From an uncultured Paracoccaceae bacterium (GTDB lineage Bacteria > Pseudomonadota > Alphaproteobacteria > Rhodobacterales > Rhodobacteraceae): 64,000 nucleotides of DNA. The DNA lies in assembly GCA_947492475.1 (NCBI GenBank), contig CANLNM010000001.1, forward strand, positions 682,001 through 746,000, read 5' to 3'. Positions 46,814 to 55,374 of this stretch are shown here, one piece after another. The notes under the pieces are model-generated. The model did not search any database. It was not told the origin of the DNA and saw nothing but the letters and a program-made list of their open reading frames with translations. Positions within the stretch are counted from its first letter, which is position 1. Every line of letters starts with the position of its first letter. A program made the position numbers and the translations under genes.

Positions 46814-47659
46814 ATGGCCGACCTACTAACACTTGAAAACGCTACAAATTTGATCATGCTCTGCTTTTTGCAGGCGGTTTTGGGTTTTGATAACCTGCTT
46901 TATATTTCGATCGAAAGCCAACGCGCACCGGTCGCACAACAAAAAGCGGTTCGGTTTTGGGGGATCATCATCGCTGTGGTGCTGCGGGTGGTGCTGCTGT
47001 TTGCGATGATCCGTTTGATCGACGCCTTGGGCGCGCCGTTCTATGAATTCCACTGGGAAGGCATCCTAGAAGGCGGTGTGAACTTTTCCACCATCGTGTT
47101 CGTCATCGGGGGCTTTTTCCTGATGTATACAGCGGTGAAAGAGATCGGTCATATGCTGTCAATTGATCATCTGGATCACGATGTCAGCGGCAAATCAGGC
47201 AAATCCGCGGTGCGTGTTGTGCTGTTGATTGTCATGATGAACCTGATCTTTTCGTTTGATTCCGTGCTGTCCGCCATTGCGATCACCGATGTGTTCCCAA
47301 TTCTAGCGACCGCGATCCTGCTCTCTGGGCTTGCGATGTTGCTGTTGGCGGATGGGGTCACGCGGTTCTTGGAAAAAAACCGCATGTACGAAGTTCTGGG
47401 CCTGTTCATCCTGTTGATCGTCGGTGTGGTCCTGTTGGGCGAAGCGGGTCAAGCCGCGGTGCATGGCGCTGAGGCCACCGGCATGTCACACGAAGAGGCG
47501 CATCATCTGGCGCTGAAACTGTTTGGCCACGAAGTCATTCCGATGTCGAAAACCACGTTCTACTTCTCGGTTGTCGTGCTGTTTGCGGTGGAAATCCTGC
47601 AAACCGGCTATAGCCGCAAGCTGAACAAGGAACGCCATGCTCTGCAGGAACACTCGTAA
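46814..47659 (+). CDS. TerC family integral membrane protein
   Basis: Membrane protein of 281 residues with about seven helices. The two TerC metal-site motifs are present: GFDNLLYISIE and IFSFDSVLSAIAITD, each with an acidic residue in the membrane. TerC proteins are linked to tellurite resistance and, more broadly, to manganese or calcium export for secreted enzymes. The spacer between helices is short and a His-rich stretch (GMSHEEAHHLAL) occurs before the last helix. It is 44 bases upstream of the small-protein/XpaC/TelA operon on the same strand, which fits the known TerC-TelA association. Confidence 0.9.
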   Translation: MADLLTLENATNLIMLCFLQAVLGFDNLLYISIESQRAPVAQQKAVRFWGIIIAVVLRVVLLFAMIRLIDALGAPFYEFHWEGILEGGVNFSTIVFVIGGFFLMYTAVKEIGHMLSIDHLDHDVSGKSGKSAVRVVLLIVMMNLIFSFDSVLSAIAITDVFPILATAILLSGLAMLLLADGVTRFLEKNRMYEVLGLFILLIVGVVLLGEAGQAAVHGAEATGMSHEEAHHLALKLFGHEVIPMSKTTFYFSVVVLFAVEILQTGYSRKLNKERHALQEHS

Positions 47660-47703
47660 ATCGTCGCGAAATCGTTAACATTGACCCGGTAAAGGGGCCT
47701 GAG

Positions 47704-47793
47704 ATGCAGAAATCTTTTGGGAAATATACCTATATCCTATTGATCATCGTGATGTTCGGCGTGACGACTGGTTGGCTTGTGGGGTCGTTTTAA
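47704..47793 (+). CDS. 29-residue single-pass membrane protein
   Basis: Very short gene whose ATG follows AAAGGGG at proper spacing and whose TAA overlaps the next ATG (TAATG). The product has a charged start (MQKSFGKYTY), one hydrophobic helix (ILLIIVMFGVTTGWLVG) and a short tail. The translational coupling to the XpaC-like gene is the main reason to believe it is expressed. It may be a small subunit or assembly factor of the TelA complex; no homologue is known to me. Confidence 0.6.
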   Translation: MQKSFGKYTYILLIIVMFGVTTGWLVGSF

Positions 47794-48656
47794 TGGCTAA
47801 AAAATTCGGCGGGCAATTCAGCCCCAACGGATCAGATGGCAAACCCGGCCAGGAATTGTCGGAACGCCGCGTGGATGCCAGCGGGGCGCGGGCGAATGTG
47901 TTGTTTGTGCCTGCCATCGTGTTGGCGTTTACATCCTTGCGGGGCGGTCCGGTGGATCTGGCGCTGGGATTGACGGGCGCGGCTGTTCTGGTCCTGGCCG
48001 CCCATATGTTACGCGAAGGGCTGCGTGCTGAGGCCGATTATCACTGGCGCAAAATGGCGCGCCGTCCGGCCCTGCCGCGCAAGATTCTCGCCACCGCCCT
48101 GACCGGGATCGGCATCACCATCGCCGCGATCACCAAAGAGGCGGGATTTGCGTCCCTGCTTTATGGTGCGGTGGCGGCGGGCCTGCATGTGGCGACCTTT
48201 GGCATTGATCCGTTAAAGGACAAAACCGTCGAAGGCATTGATCAATTCCAACAGGACCGCGTGGCGCGCGTCGTTGACCAAGCCGAAGAGCATCTGAGCG
48301 TGATCTGGAACCACATCATTTCTACGGATGCCCGTGCGTTGCATGCCCGGGTTGAAGATTTCCAAAAACAAGCCCGCCGCATGATCCGCACCGTCGAAGA
48401 GGACCCGCGCGATCTGACCGGGGCGCGCAAATTTTTGGGGGTTTATTTGCAAGGCGCCGAAGACGCGACCGTGAAATTCGTCGAAATTTGGAACCGGGAC
48501 AAAGATCACGATGCCCGTGCAAAATACGAAGAATTGCTGAGCGATCTGGAAAATAACTTTGCGGCCAAGACCGACAAATTGCTGTTGAATGAACGCAGCG
48601 ACATGGAAATCGAAATCAAAGTGCTGCGCGACCGTTTGCAGCGTGATGGCGTGTAA
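47793..48656 (+). CDS. XpaC-like protein (5-bromo-4-chloroindolyl phosphate hydrolysis family)
   Basis: Membrane-associated protein of 287 residues. I use the ATG at 47793, overlapping the small-protein stop by one base. Two hydrophobic regions (about residues 38-70 and 95-135) are followed by a helical cytoplasmic domain with DKTVEGIDQFQQDRVARVVDQAEE and LSDLENNFAAKTDKLLLNERSDMEIEIKVLRD, typical of XpaC. The family name comes from a Bacillus phenotype and the enzymatic activity is doubtful. XpaC genes commonly pair with telA, as here 26 bases further on. Likely part of the stress-response membrane complex. Confidence 0.83.
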   Translation: MAKKFGGQFSPNGSDGKPGQELSERRVDASGARANVLFVPAIVLAFTSLRGGPVDLALGLTGAAVLVLAAHMLREGLRAEADYHWRKMARRPALPRKILATALTGIGITIAAITKEAGFASLLYGAVAAGLHVATFGIDPLKDKTVEGIDQFQQDRVARVVDQAEEHLSVIWNHIISTDARALHARVEDFQKQARRMIRTVEEDPRDLTGARKFLGVYLQGAEDATVKFVEIWNRDKDHDARAKYEELLSDLENNFAAKTDKLLLNERSDMEIEIKVLRDRLQRDGV

Positions 48657-48682
48657 TCGCGTCGTATTTTAGGGGGACTGAT

Positions 48683-49882
48683 ATGTCTGACAGAGTTGCT
48701 GATAACATGGTCAAAGCGCAGGCCGCGCTGGCTGAGGTTCAAAAAGTCACCGAAGTGGTTTTGGCGGAACCCAAAAATGAACTGATCACAATCGAGGCCG
48801 CGGACGAGCCGACCTCGGCCGAAATCACCCGTCGTATGGGTGAAATCAACATGGATGACACCAATTCGATCATTTCCTTTGGGTCGGGCGCGCAGGCGGA
48901 ATTGCAGGAAATTTCGCAATCCATGCTGGCCGGTGTACGCAACAAAGATGTGGGTCCTGCGGGCGACAGTCTGCGTGAAATCGTGACCACCATTCGCGGG
49001 TTCAACGTGTCCGAACTGGACGTGCGTCGCAAACGGTCTTGGTGGGAAAAAATTCTGGGGCGCATGGCCCCTGCCGCCAAATTTGCCGCCCGTTTTGAAA
49101 CGGTTCAGGGCCAGATCGACAAGGTTACCGATGATCTGTTGCGCCACGAACATGTGCTGTTGAAAGACATCGAAAGCCTTGATGTGCTGTATGATAAAAC
49201 ACTGGCCTTTTACGATGAACTGGCCGTGTATATCGCCGCAGGCGAAGCCAAATTGGCCGAACTGGACGCCACAACCATCCCCGCCAAAGAGGCCGAGGTT
49301 CAGGCCGCCCCCGAACAAGACGGCGTCATGAAAGCCCAGGAACTGCGCGATCTGCGGGCCGCGCGCGACGATCTGGAACGTCGGGTACATGATCTGAAAC
49401 TGACCCGTCAGGTGACCATGCAATCCCTGCCTTCGATCCGGTTGGTGCAGGAAAACGACAAATCCCTGGTGACCAAGATCAATTCAACGCTGATCAACAC
49501 CGTGCCGTTGTGGGAAACACAGTTGGCCCAAGCTGTGACCATCCAACGGTCCGCCGAGGCCGCCCATGCAGTGCGCGACGCCAATGATCTGACCAACGAA
49601 CTGCTACAAGCCAACGCGGAAAACCTGCGTCAGGCCAACAAAACCATCCGCGAAGAAATGGAACGCGGTGTGTTTGACATCGAAGCGGTCAAATCCGCCA
49701 ATGCCAACCTGATCGCCACCATCAACGAAAGTCTGGAAATCGCAGACGAAGGCAAACGCAAACGTGCCGAAGCCGAGCTTGAGCTGCAAAAAATGGAAGA
49801 AGAGCTGAAAAACACGCTGTCCGCCGCCAAAGCCAAATCCACCGGTTTGGGCGACACAATTGGTACGGCAACCGGCGCGTGA
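48683..49882 (+). CDS. telA: TelA family toxic-anion resistance protein
   Basis: Cytoplasmic coiled-coil protein of 399 residues matching TelA/KlaA. The central LLRHEHVLLKDIESLDVLYDKTLAFYDELAVYIAAGE and the later SIRLVQENDKSLVTKINSTLINTVPLWETQLAQA are family cores. The C-terminal third is a long helix rich in Glu/Lys/Ala. TelA relatives give resistance to tellurite or to antibiotics and colicins in some species, by unknown means. The end overlaps the DUF2927 gene start by four bases (GTGA). It follows the XpaC gene, the usual partner. Confidence 0.92.
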   Translation: MSDRVADNMVKAQAALAEVQKVTEVVLAEPKNELITIEAADEPTSAEITRRMGEINMDDTNSIISFGSGAQAELQEISQSMLAGVRNKDVGPAGDSLREIVTTIRGFNVSELDVRRKRSWWEKILGRMAPAAKFAARFETVQGQIDKVTDDLLRHEHVLLKDIESLDVLYDKTLAFYDELAVYIAAGEAKLAELDATTIPAKEAEVQAAPEQDGVMKAQELRDLRAARDDLERRVHDLKLTRQVTMQSLPSIRLVQENDKSLVTKINSTLINTVPLWETQLAQAVTIQRSAEAAHAVRDANDLTNELLQANAENLRQANKTIREEMERGVFDIEAVKSANANLIATINESLEIADEGKRKRAEAELELQKMEEELKNTLSAAKAKSTGLGDTIGTATGA

Positions 49883-50880
49883 TTTCAGGCCTGAATAAAA
49901 CGTGGGGCGCAGTGCTGCGCGGCTGCGGATCCGCCATGGTTGTGGCGGGTCTGGTGGCCTGTGACACATTAGGGGGCTTTGAAACCGGGTCGGTTGGCCC
50001 GGATGACCCGCCTATTGTGCCCGTGGCCACCCCAACGCGCGCACCACAATTGCGCCCCACCACCCCTGCCCCATCCGCAGCAAGCGAAGAATTGCGTATT
50101 CATTTTGCGCGGGTGCAAAATGACCTGTTGGTGCAGGGATTGCTGCGTCAGGATGGCGGTGGCATTGACACCCCCTATAATGACCGCATGCTGACAGAGA
50201 ACTTTGTTCGCATTGCATTGTTCGACGAATACATATCCGACATCAATGGGTTACGCGCCCAAACCACGGCCAGCTCTTTGCGCCGTTGGGCTGAACCTGT
50301 CCGCATTTCCGTGGAATTTGGCGACAGCGTCCCGTTGCACCAGCGCAGCCAAGACGCCGCTAACGTGACCCATTATGCCGCCCGTCTGGGGCGTGTGACG
50401 GGTCATCCGATAACCGTCTCGGATGAGGCGCCAAATTTCAACATTCTGGTGCTAAACGAAGATGACCGCGCCGGGTTTGAACCCCGCTTGCGTGAATTGA
50501 TCCCCGAAATCAAACCAGAAACGATCCGCACATTCATGTCGTTGGATCGCTCGACTTTCTGCATTGTTGTGGCCTTTGCCAAACAGGATGAACACACCTA
50601 TTCCCATGCCATCGCTCTGATCCGCGGCGAACATCCCGATCTGATGCGGCTGGCCTGTATCCACGAAGAAATGGCCCAAGGCTTGGGTCTGGCCAATGAC
50701 AGCCCGCGTGCGCGCCCGTCCATTTTCAACGACGACGAAGAGTTCGGCCTGCTCACCACCCATGATGAACAGCTTTTGAAAATATTATACGATCCCCGCC
50801 TGACGCCCGGCATGACAGAACCAGAAGCCACCCCGATCGTGCGCCAGATTGCATCTGAGTTACTGGGTGGGCCTGCGTAA
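49879..50880 (+). CDS. DUF2927 lipoprotein (metalloprotease-like motif)
   Basis: Exported protein of 333 residues. The start is a GTG overlapping the telA stop. A hydrophobic signal ends in the lipobox GLVAC, giving a lipidated Cys near residue 28. A Pro/Thr-rich linker follows, then a domain with LIRGEHPDLMRLACIHEEMAQGLGLAND; the HEEMAQGLGL segment resembles the HExxH-type helix of zinc peptidases, but the second His is absent (HEEMAQG), so catalysis is unclear. DUF2927 is the family I recognise. The coupled gene order indicates a periplasmic partner to TelA. Confidence 0.85.
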   Translation: MISGLNKTWGAVLRGCGSAMVVAGLVACDTLGGFETGSVGPDDPPIVPVATPTRAPQLRPTTPAPSAASEELRIHFARVQNDLLVQGLLRQDGGGIDTPYNDRMLTENFVRIALFDEYISDINGLRAQTTASSLRRWAEPVRISVEFGDSVPLHQRSQDAANVTHYAARLGRVTGHPITVSDEAPNFNILVLNEDDRAGFEPRLRELIPEIKPETIRTFMSLDRSTFCIVVAFAKQDEHTYSHAIALIRGEHPDLMRLACIHEEMAQGLGLANDSPRARPSIFNDDEEFGLLTTHDEQLLKILYDPRLTPGMTEPEATPIVRQIASELLGGPA

Positions 50881-50908
50881 TTATTGTTTTGATTGAAGGA
50901 ATTACATA

Positions 50909-51292
50909 ATGAAATCACATCTCAGAGCTGCGATTTTTGGGCTCGGACTGATGCTGCCATCCGCTGTGCTGGCGGATAATTGTGACCAGCCAAACCTGAC
51001 CGGGTTTGACAGTGTATATTGTTTTTCCAAAGTCTATCTGGGCGAAGATGCCCGGTTGAACGCAAATTACCAGACCTTGCGCGGCCATTTGTCCAGCAGC
51101 CAGACAAACACCCTGCGCACATCGCAACGCAACTGGATTTCAATGCGCGATCGCACATGTATGACCGGGCCAACCACCGTGAATGTAAATTGCGCGCTGT
51201 CCCAAACCCGCGCGCGGGCCGATTGGCTTCAGGCGCGGATTACTGAATGCCGTTCGGTAGGCTGTGCAACCAGCCGCCTGAACGAATATTGA
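50909..51292 (+). CDS. LprI-like (DUF1311) secreted protein
   Basis: Periplasmic protein of 127 residues with a signal peptide cleaved after about AVLADN. The mature part has six cysteines and the pattern YCFSKVYLGEDARLNANYQTL, then LRTSQRNWISMRDRTC and a closing WLQARITEC typical of the lysozyme-inhibitor LprI/DUF1311 family. The RNWISMRD piece is the most conserved. It follows DUF2927 after 28 bases and precedes the SPFH gene, so all are one operon. Its job here could be envelope protection. Confidence 0.85.
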   Translation: MKSHLRAAIFGLGLMLPSAVLADNCDQPNLTGFDSVYCFSKVYLGEDARLNANYQTLRGHLSSSQTNTLRTSQRNWISMRDRTCMTGPTTVNVNCALSQTRARADWLQARITECRSVGCATSRLNEY

Positions 51293-51314
51293 CACCACCC
51301 GAAGGAGACGACCC

Positions 51315-52439
51315 ATGGGCATTTTTGACTTTCTTTCTGGCGAATTCATCGACGTCATTCATTGGACGGACGACAGCCGGGACACGATGGTGTGGCGGTT
51401 TGAACGCGAAGCACATGAAATCAAATACGGTGCAAAACTGACCGTCCGCGAAGGTCAGGCGGCTGTGTTTGTGCACGAAGGCCAACTGGCCGATGTGTTC
51501 ACGCCCGGGCTTTATATGTTGGAAACCAACAACATGCCGATCATGACCACCCTGCAACATTGGGATCATGGTTTCAAAAGCCCGTTTAAATCGGAAATCT
51601 ATTACGTCAACACGACACGGTTTTCTGATCTGAAATGGGGCACCAAAAACCCGATCATGCTGCGGGATCCTGAATTTGGGCCCGTGCGGATCCGCGCCTT
51701 TGGGACCTATACAATCAAGGTCACCGATCCAGCCAAATTCCTGACCGAGATTGTCGGCACAGACGGTGAATTTACCCGCGACGAAATCAGCTATCAGATC
51801 CGCAACATCATCGTACAGGAATTTTCCCGTGCGATCGCGAAATCAGGTATTCCTGTGTTGGATATGGCCGCCAATACCGGTGAGGTTGGCAAATTGGTGG
51901 CATCCGCGATTGACCCGGTGATTGCTCAATATGGCCTGTCGATCCCCGAGCTATATATCGAAAACATTTCGTTGCCCCCCGCGGTGGAAAAGGCGCTGGA
52001 TGATCGCACGTCCCGTGGGATTGCCGGCAATCTGGACGATCACATGAAATGGAAAGCCGCAGAATCCATGGGCAATGGCGGTGCTGCTGGCGATGCTATG
52101 GGCATGGGCATGGGCGCAGCAATGGGGATGGGCATGGCGCAGGCGATGAACCCTTGGGCCCAGAACAGCGCGCAAAATGCCCCCCAACAACAGGCCGCCG
52201 TCGCGCCAATGGCACCTCCGCCTCCGCCGGTTGAACATGTTTGGCACATCGCGGAAAATGGCGAAACCAAAGGCCCATTTTCCAAGGCCCGACTGGCAGA
52301 AATGGTCGGCAATGGCAGCCTGAGCCGCGCAACCTTTGTCTGGACCCAAGGCCAAGACGGTTGGAAAAAAGCCGAAGACGTTATCGAGCTGGCGCAATTG
52401 TTTACGATCATGCCCCCCCCGCCACCTCCGGGGGTCTGA
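51315..52439 (+). CDS. SPFH-domain protein with C-terminal GYF-like domain
   Basis: Protein of 374 residues. The SPFH (band-7-like) domain occupies about residues 35-260, with TVREGQAAVFVHEGQLADVFTPGLY and FGTYTIKVTDPAKFL; this subgroup is often annotated as virion-core-like. A Gly/Met/Gln-rich linker (many GMGMG units) leads to a GYF-type domain of GYF_2 class: VWHIAENGETKGPFSKARLAEMVGNGSL. The end is Pro-rich. There is no transmembrane helix, so it likely scaffolds at the inner membrane face. It follows the LprI-like gene by 22 bases. Confidence 0.85.
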   Translation: MGIFDFLSGEFIDVIHWTDDSRDTMVWRFEREAHEIKYGAKLTVREGQAAVFVHEGQLADVFTPGLYMLETNNMPIMTTLQHWDHGFKSPFKSEIYYVNTTRFSDLKWGTKNPIMLRDPEFGPVRIRAFGTYTIKVTDPAKFLTEIVGTDGEFTRDEISYQIRNIIVQEFSRAIAKSGIPVLDMAANTGEVGKLVASAIDPVIAQYGLSIPELYIENISLPPAVEKALDDRTSRGIAGNLDDHMKWKAAESMGNGGAAGDAMGMGMGAAMGMGMAQAMNPWAQNSAQNAPQQQAAVAPMAPPPPPVEHVWHIAENGETKGPFSKARLAEMVGNGSLSRATFVWTQGQDGWKKAEDVIELAQLFTIMPPPPPPGV

Positions 52440-52463
52440 TCGTTGCAGCGTCCGGGCGACGCC

Positions 52464-52793
52464 ATGGAACGGATTTTCGCCCAAACGGGCGGTGCGGCAG
52501 GCCCTAGATGGGGCCTGCGGGGCGATCCGTTGCTATGGGATGCCTTAAGGGACCATTTCACCACCCATCCCGATCCGTCTGATATCAGCGATTTTAGGGC
52601 GCAATTGCACCAGCTGATCAACGACATCATCGGGATGAAATTGCAAACCGCGCCCGCCCATATCCCTGTCCCAGCTTTTTATCGCGAAAATGGGGGGATG
52701 TCGTCGGGCATGGTAGCGCGCGATACTTGGCTGCTTGAACTGGTTCCTTTGCTTGAGGAACGGTTCAAAGACCTGCACAATCCCCTGACCTAA
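52464..52793 (+). CDS. Short unknown protein of the TelA operon
   Basis: Protein of 109 residues I do not recognise. The ATG at 52464 is used; an in-frame TTG at 52443, closer to the SPFH stop and preceded by a G-run, is also possible. Visible pieces are GPRWGLRGDPLLWDALRDHF and a C-terminal helix WLLELVPLLEERFKDL. No signal peptide or membrane helix. Position between SPFH-GYF and zinc-ribbon genes, on the same strand with short gaps, suggests it serves the same complex. Confidence 0.6.
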   Translation: MERIFAQTGGAAGPRWGLRGDPLLWDALRDHFTTHPDPSDISDFRAQLHQLINDIIGMKLQTAPAHIPVPAFYRENGGMSSGMVARDTWLLELVPLLEERFKDLHNPLT

Positions 52794-52828
52794 CCCGTTT
52801 TAATTCCTATCAAATACCGGATCACCCA

Positions 52829-53947
52829 ATGTCGGACTACCCAGAAGACCTGCCCGCCCCAACAGATGAACACCGGTTTCCCTGTGATCAATGCGGTTCC
52901 GATTTTCGGTTTGACCCCGCCAAAAACCAACTGATTTGCGACCATTGCGGCAATCAAGGTGCGATGGACCCAGACGGCCCATGGACCGGTGGCAGCCTGC
53001 GCGAATTGGATTTCAAAACGGCGCTGAACAACGCGCTGCCGGACACCGAAATAGAAGAAACCCGCGTTGTCACCTGCCCCAGTTGCGGGGCGTCGACGGA
53101 ATTTGACCAGACAATTCACGCGGCGGAATGCCCGTTTTGCGCGACCCCTGTTGTGACCGATACGGGCACGCACCGTCAGATTAAACCCAAGGGTTTGCTG
53201 CCTTTTGGCCTAACAGAAGAGCAGGCCCGTGACGCCATGACCAACTGGTTGGGCCGTTTGTGGTTCGCGCCCGGTGGTTTGCAGGAATATGCCCGCAAAG
53301 GGCGTGCTTTGTCAGGGATTTATGTGCCGTATTGGACGTTTGATGCGGATACAAAATCGGACTATTCCGGCCAGCGCGGCACCCATTATTATGAAACAAA
53401 AACCGTCACGCGAAATGGTAAAAAACAAACCGTGCGCGTGCGCAAAACCCGCTGGCGGTCTGTGACGGGCCGGGTTGCGCGGTTTTTTGATGATGTTCTG
53501 GTTCTGGCATCGCGCAGTCTGCCGAAAAAATACACGGACGGGTTGGAACCTTGGGATCTGACCGAATTGGAGCCCTATCAACCGGAATATTTGGCGGGTT
53601 TTCGCGCTGAAGGCTACCAAGTCACCCTAGAAGACGGGTTTGCCGAGGCCCGCAACATCATGGATCGCCAAATCCACCGGGACGTCAAATTTGACATTGG
53701 TGGCGATGCCCAGCGCGTTCGCAACGTGGATACTGAAATCAAGGATATCACGTTCAAACACATCCTGCTTCCGGTGTGGATGGCGGCCTATAAATACCGC
53801 GGAAAAACCTATCGGTTTGTGGTCAACGGCCGCACGGGACGGGTACAGGGCGAACGCCCGTGGTCGGCCTGGAAAATCGCCTTTGCGGTTCTGTTGGGTC
53901 TCTTGGTGGCTGGGGGCATTGGCTATGTATTGGCGCAGCAACAATAG
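52829..53947 (+). CDS. Zinc-ribbon protein with C-terminal membrane anchor
   Basis: Protein of 372 residues. Two zinc ribbons open it: FPCDQCGSDFRF with ICDHCGNQG, and VTCPSCGAST with ECPFCATPV, eight Cys in all. A central region with KGLLPFGLTEEQARDAM and SGIYVPYWTFDADTKSDYSGQRG follows, the latter typical of TFIIB-type zinc-ribbon membrane proteins found beside SPFH genes. A hydrophobic helix (AFAVLLGLLVAGGIGYVLA) ends it and anchors the protein. The family is often seen with SPFH and TelA/XpaC genes. Function unknown; membrane stress handling is inferred. Confidence 0.82.
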   Translation: MSDYPEDLPAPTDEHRFPCDQCGSDFRFDPAKNQLICDHCGNQGAMDPDGPWTGGSLRELDFKTALNNALPDTEIEETRVVTCPSCGASTEFDQTIHAAECPFCATPVVTDTGTHRQIKPKGLLPFGLTEEQARDAMTNWLGRLWFAPGGLQEYARKGRALSGIYVPYWTFDADTKSDYSGQRGTHYYETKTVTRNGKKQTVRVRKTRWRSVTGRVARFFDDVLVLASRSLPKKYTDGLEPWDLTELEPYQPEYLAGFRAEGYQVTLEDGFAEARNIMDRQIHRDVKFDIGGDAQRVRNVDTEIKDITFKHILLPVWMAAYKYRGKTYRFVVNGRTGRVQGERPWSAWKIAFAVLLGLLVAGGIGYVLAQQQ

Positions 53948-53998
53948 CTTGAAATACAGGCATGTTTGCGCTAACAGCGCCTTAAAAGGGAGAGTGGC

Positions 53999-54901
53999 AT
54001 GATCTTATGTTGTGGTGAGGCGCTGATTGATATGTTGCCGCGGCAAACCCAAGCGGGCGAAGCCGCATTTGCCCCATATCCGGGCGGCGCTGTGTTCAAC
54101 ACATCCGTGGCTTTGGGGCGTTTGGGCGCGCCGGTTTCGTTCTTTTCCGGGCTCAGCGACGATCTGTTCGGTGATATGTTGCGCGATGCCTTGGCGGCGT
54201 CCCACGTGGATGCAACCCCGGTTCATACATCCAGCCGCCCCACGACATTGGCCTTTGTCAAATTGGTCGATGGACAGGCCACATATGCGTTTTATGACGA
54301 AAACACCGCCGGGCGCATGGTGGCGCCGGACGAGTTGCCAAATGTGAACGCGCAGGCCTTGTTTTTTGGTGGCATTTCATTAGTTGGCGACCCGTGCGGG
54401 GCAACCTATGAAACCCTGATGTTGCGATCTGCCCCGACCAGCGCGGTGATGTTGGACCCAAATATCCGCCCCAGTTTCATAAAAGACGAACCCGCCTATC
54501 GTGCCCGGTTGACCCGGATGCTCAGCGCGGCGGACATCGTCAAAGCATCCGATGAGGATCTGGAATGGATCACGGGCGACACCGATCCAAGCGCGTTATT
54601 GGATATGGGAATAAAGCTGGTTTGCATGACCGAAGGTGCCAAAGGGGTGCGCGGCCTGACCAATGACATGGACGTTTTTGTGCCCGCCAACAAGGTTGAG
54701 GTGGCCGACACAGTTGGCGCAGGTGACACGTTTAACGCCGGCCTATTGGCCAGTTTGCACAAGAGCGGCGCATTGACCAAATCCGGCATTGCCACCCTGT
54801 CAGAAACCACATTGACCACGGCGTTGGCCTATGGTGCCAAAGCGGCCGCAATCACCGTGAGCCGCGCCGGGGCAAACCCGCCTTGGGCCACCGAACTATG
54901 A
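53999..54901 (+). CDS. PfkB family carbohydrate kinase (fructokinase-like)
   Basis: Sugar kinase of 300 residues. The N-terminal [12 protein letters not shown] and [16 protein letters not shown] bind substrate and the C-terminal [19 protein letters not shown] carries the PfkB signature with the catalytic Asp. The ATG at 53999 has GGGAG upstream. Fructose is the likely substrate from overall similarity to bacterial fructokinases, but ribokinase-like choices are possible. The stop overlaps dtd by four bases, so they are cotranscribed. Confidence 0.88.
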   Translation: MILCCGEALIDMLPRQTQAGEAAFAPYPGGAVFNTSVALGRLGAPVSFFSGLSDDLFGDMLRDALAASHVDATPVHTSSRPTTLAFVKLVDGQATYAFYDENTAGRMVAPDELPNVNAQALFFGGISLVGDPCGATYETLMLRSAPTSAVMLDPNIRPSFIKDEPAYRARLTRMLSAADIVKASDEDLEWITGDTDPSALLDMGIKLVCMTEGAKGVRGLTNDMDVFVPANKVEVADTVGAGDTFNAGLLASLHKSGALTKSGIATLSETTLTTALAYGAKAAAITVSRAGANPPWATEL

Positions 54902-55335
54902 GGGCGCTGATCCAACGCGTTAGCAACGCCTCGGTCACGGTGGATGGCACCATTATTGGTGAAATCGGCCCCGGTCTGTTGATTTTGGTCTGCGCCATGG
55001 ATGGGGACAGCCCGGATTTACCTGCGAAAATGGCTGCTAAAATCAGTAAGTTGCGCATCTTCAAAGATGAGTCCGGCAAAATGAACAAATCGCTGATGGA
55101 TATCGGGGGCAGCGCGCTGATTGTCAGCCAGTTCACCTTGGCGGCTGATACATCCCGCGGCAACCGCCCCGGATTTTCCGCAGCCGCCCGACCGGAAGTA
55201 GGAAAACAAGCCTATGAGGCATTTTGCGCCGAAATGCGCAGCCTTCAAATCCCTGTCGAAACCGGCGCGTTTGGGGCCGATATGCAGGTGCGGCTGCTGA
55301 ATGATGGCCCCGTCACGGTGTCCATAGAACTGTGA
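54898..55335 (+). CDS. dtd: D-aminoacyl-tRNA deacylase
   Basis: Proofreading enzyme of 145 residues that removes D-amino acids from tRNA. The start [17 protein letters not shown] and the motifs [17 protein letters not shown] and the C-terminal [11 protein letters not shown] (cross-subunit Gly-cisPro) are diagnostic. The ATG at 54898 overlaps the kinase stop. It converges on znuB. Confidence 0.95.
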   Translation: MRALIQRVSNASVTVDGTIIGEIGPGLLILVCAMDGDSPDLPAKMAAKISKLRIFKDESGKMNKSLMDIGGSALIVSQFTLAADTSRGNRPGFSAAARPEVGKQAYEAFCAEMRSLQIPVETGAFGADMQVRLLNDGPVTVSIEL

Positions 55336-55374
55336 TTGACGGGGCACAAACTCCGGTATGTGCAGTCGGCCCCG

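Noticed and set aside
48506-49423. 305-codon open frame on the minus strand inside xpaC-like and telA
   Set aside because: Antisense to a conserved TelA gene; composition heavy in Phe, Gln and Gly and no known domain.
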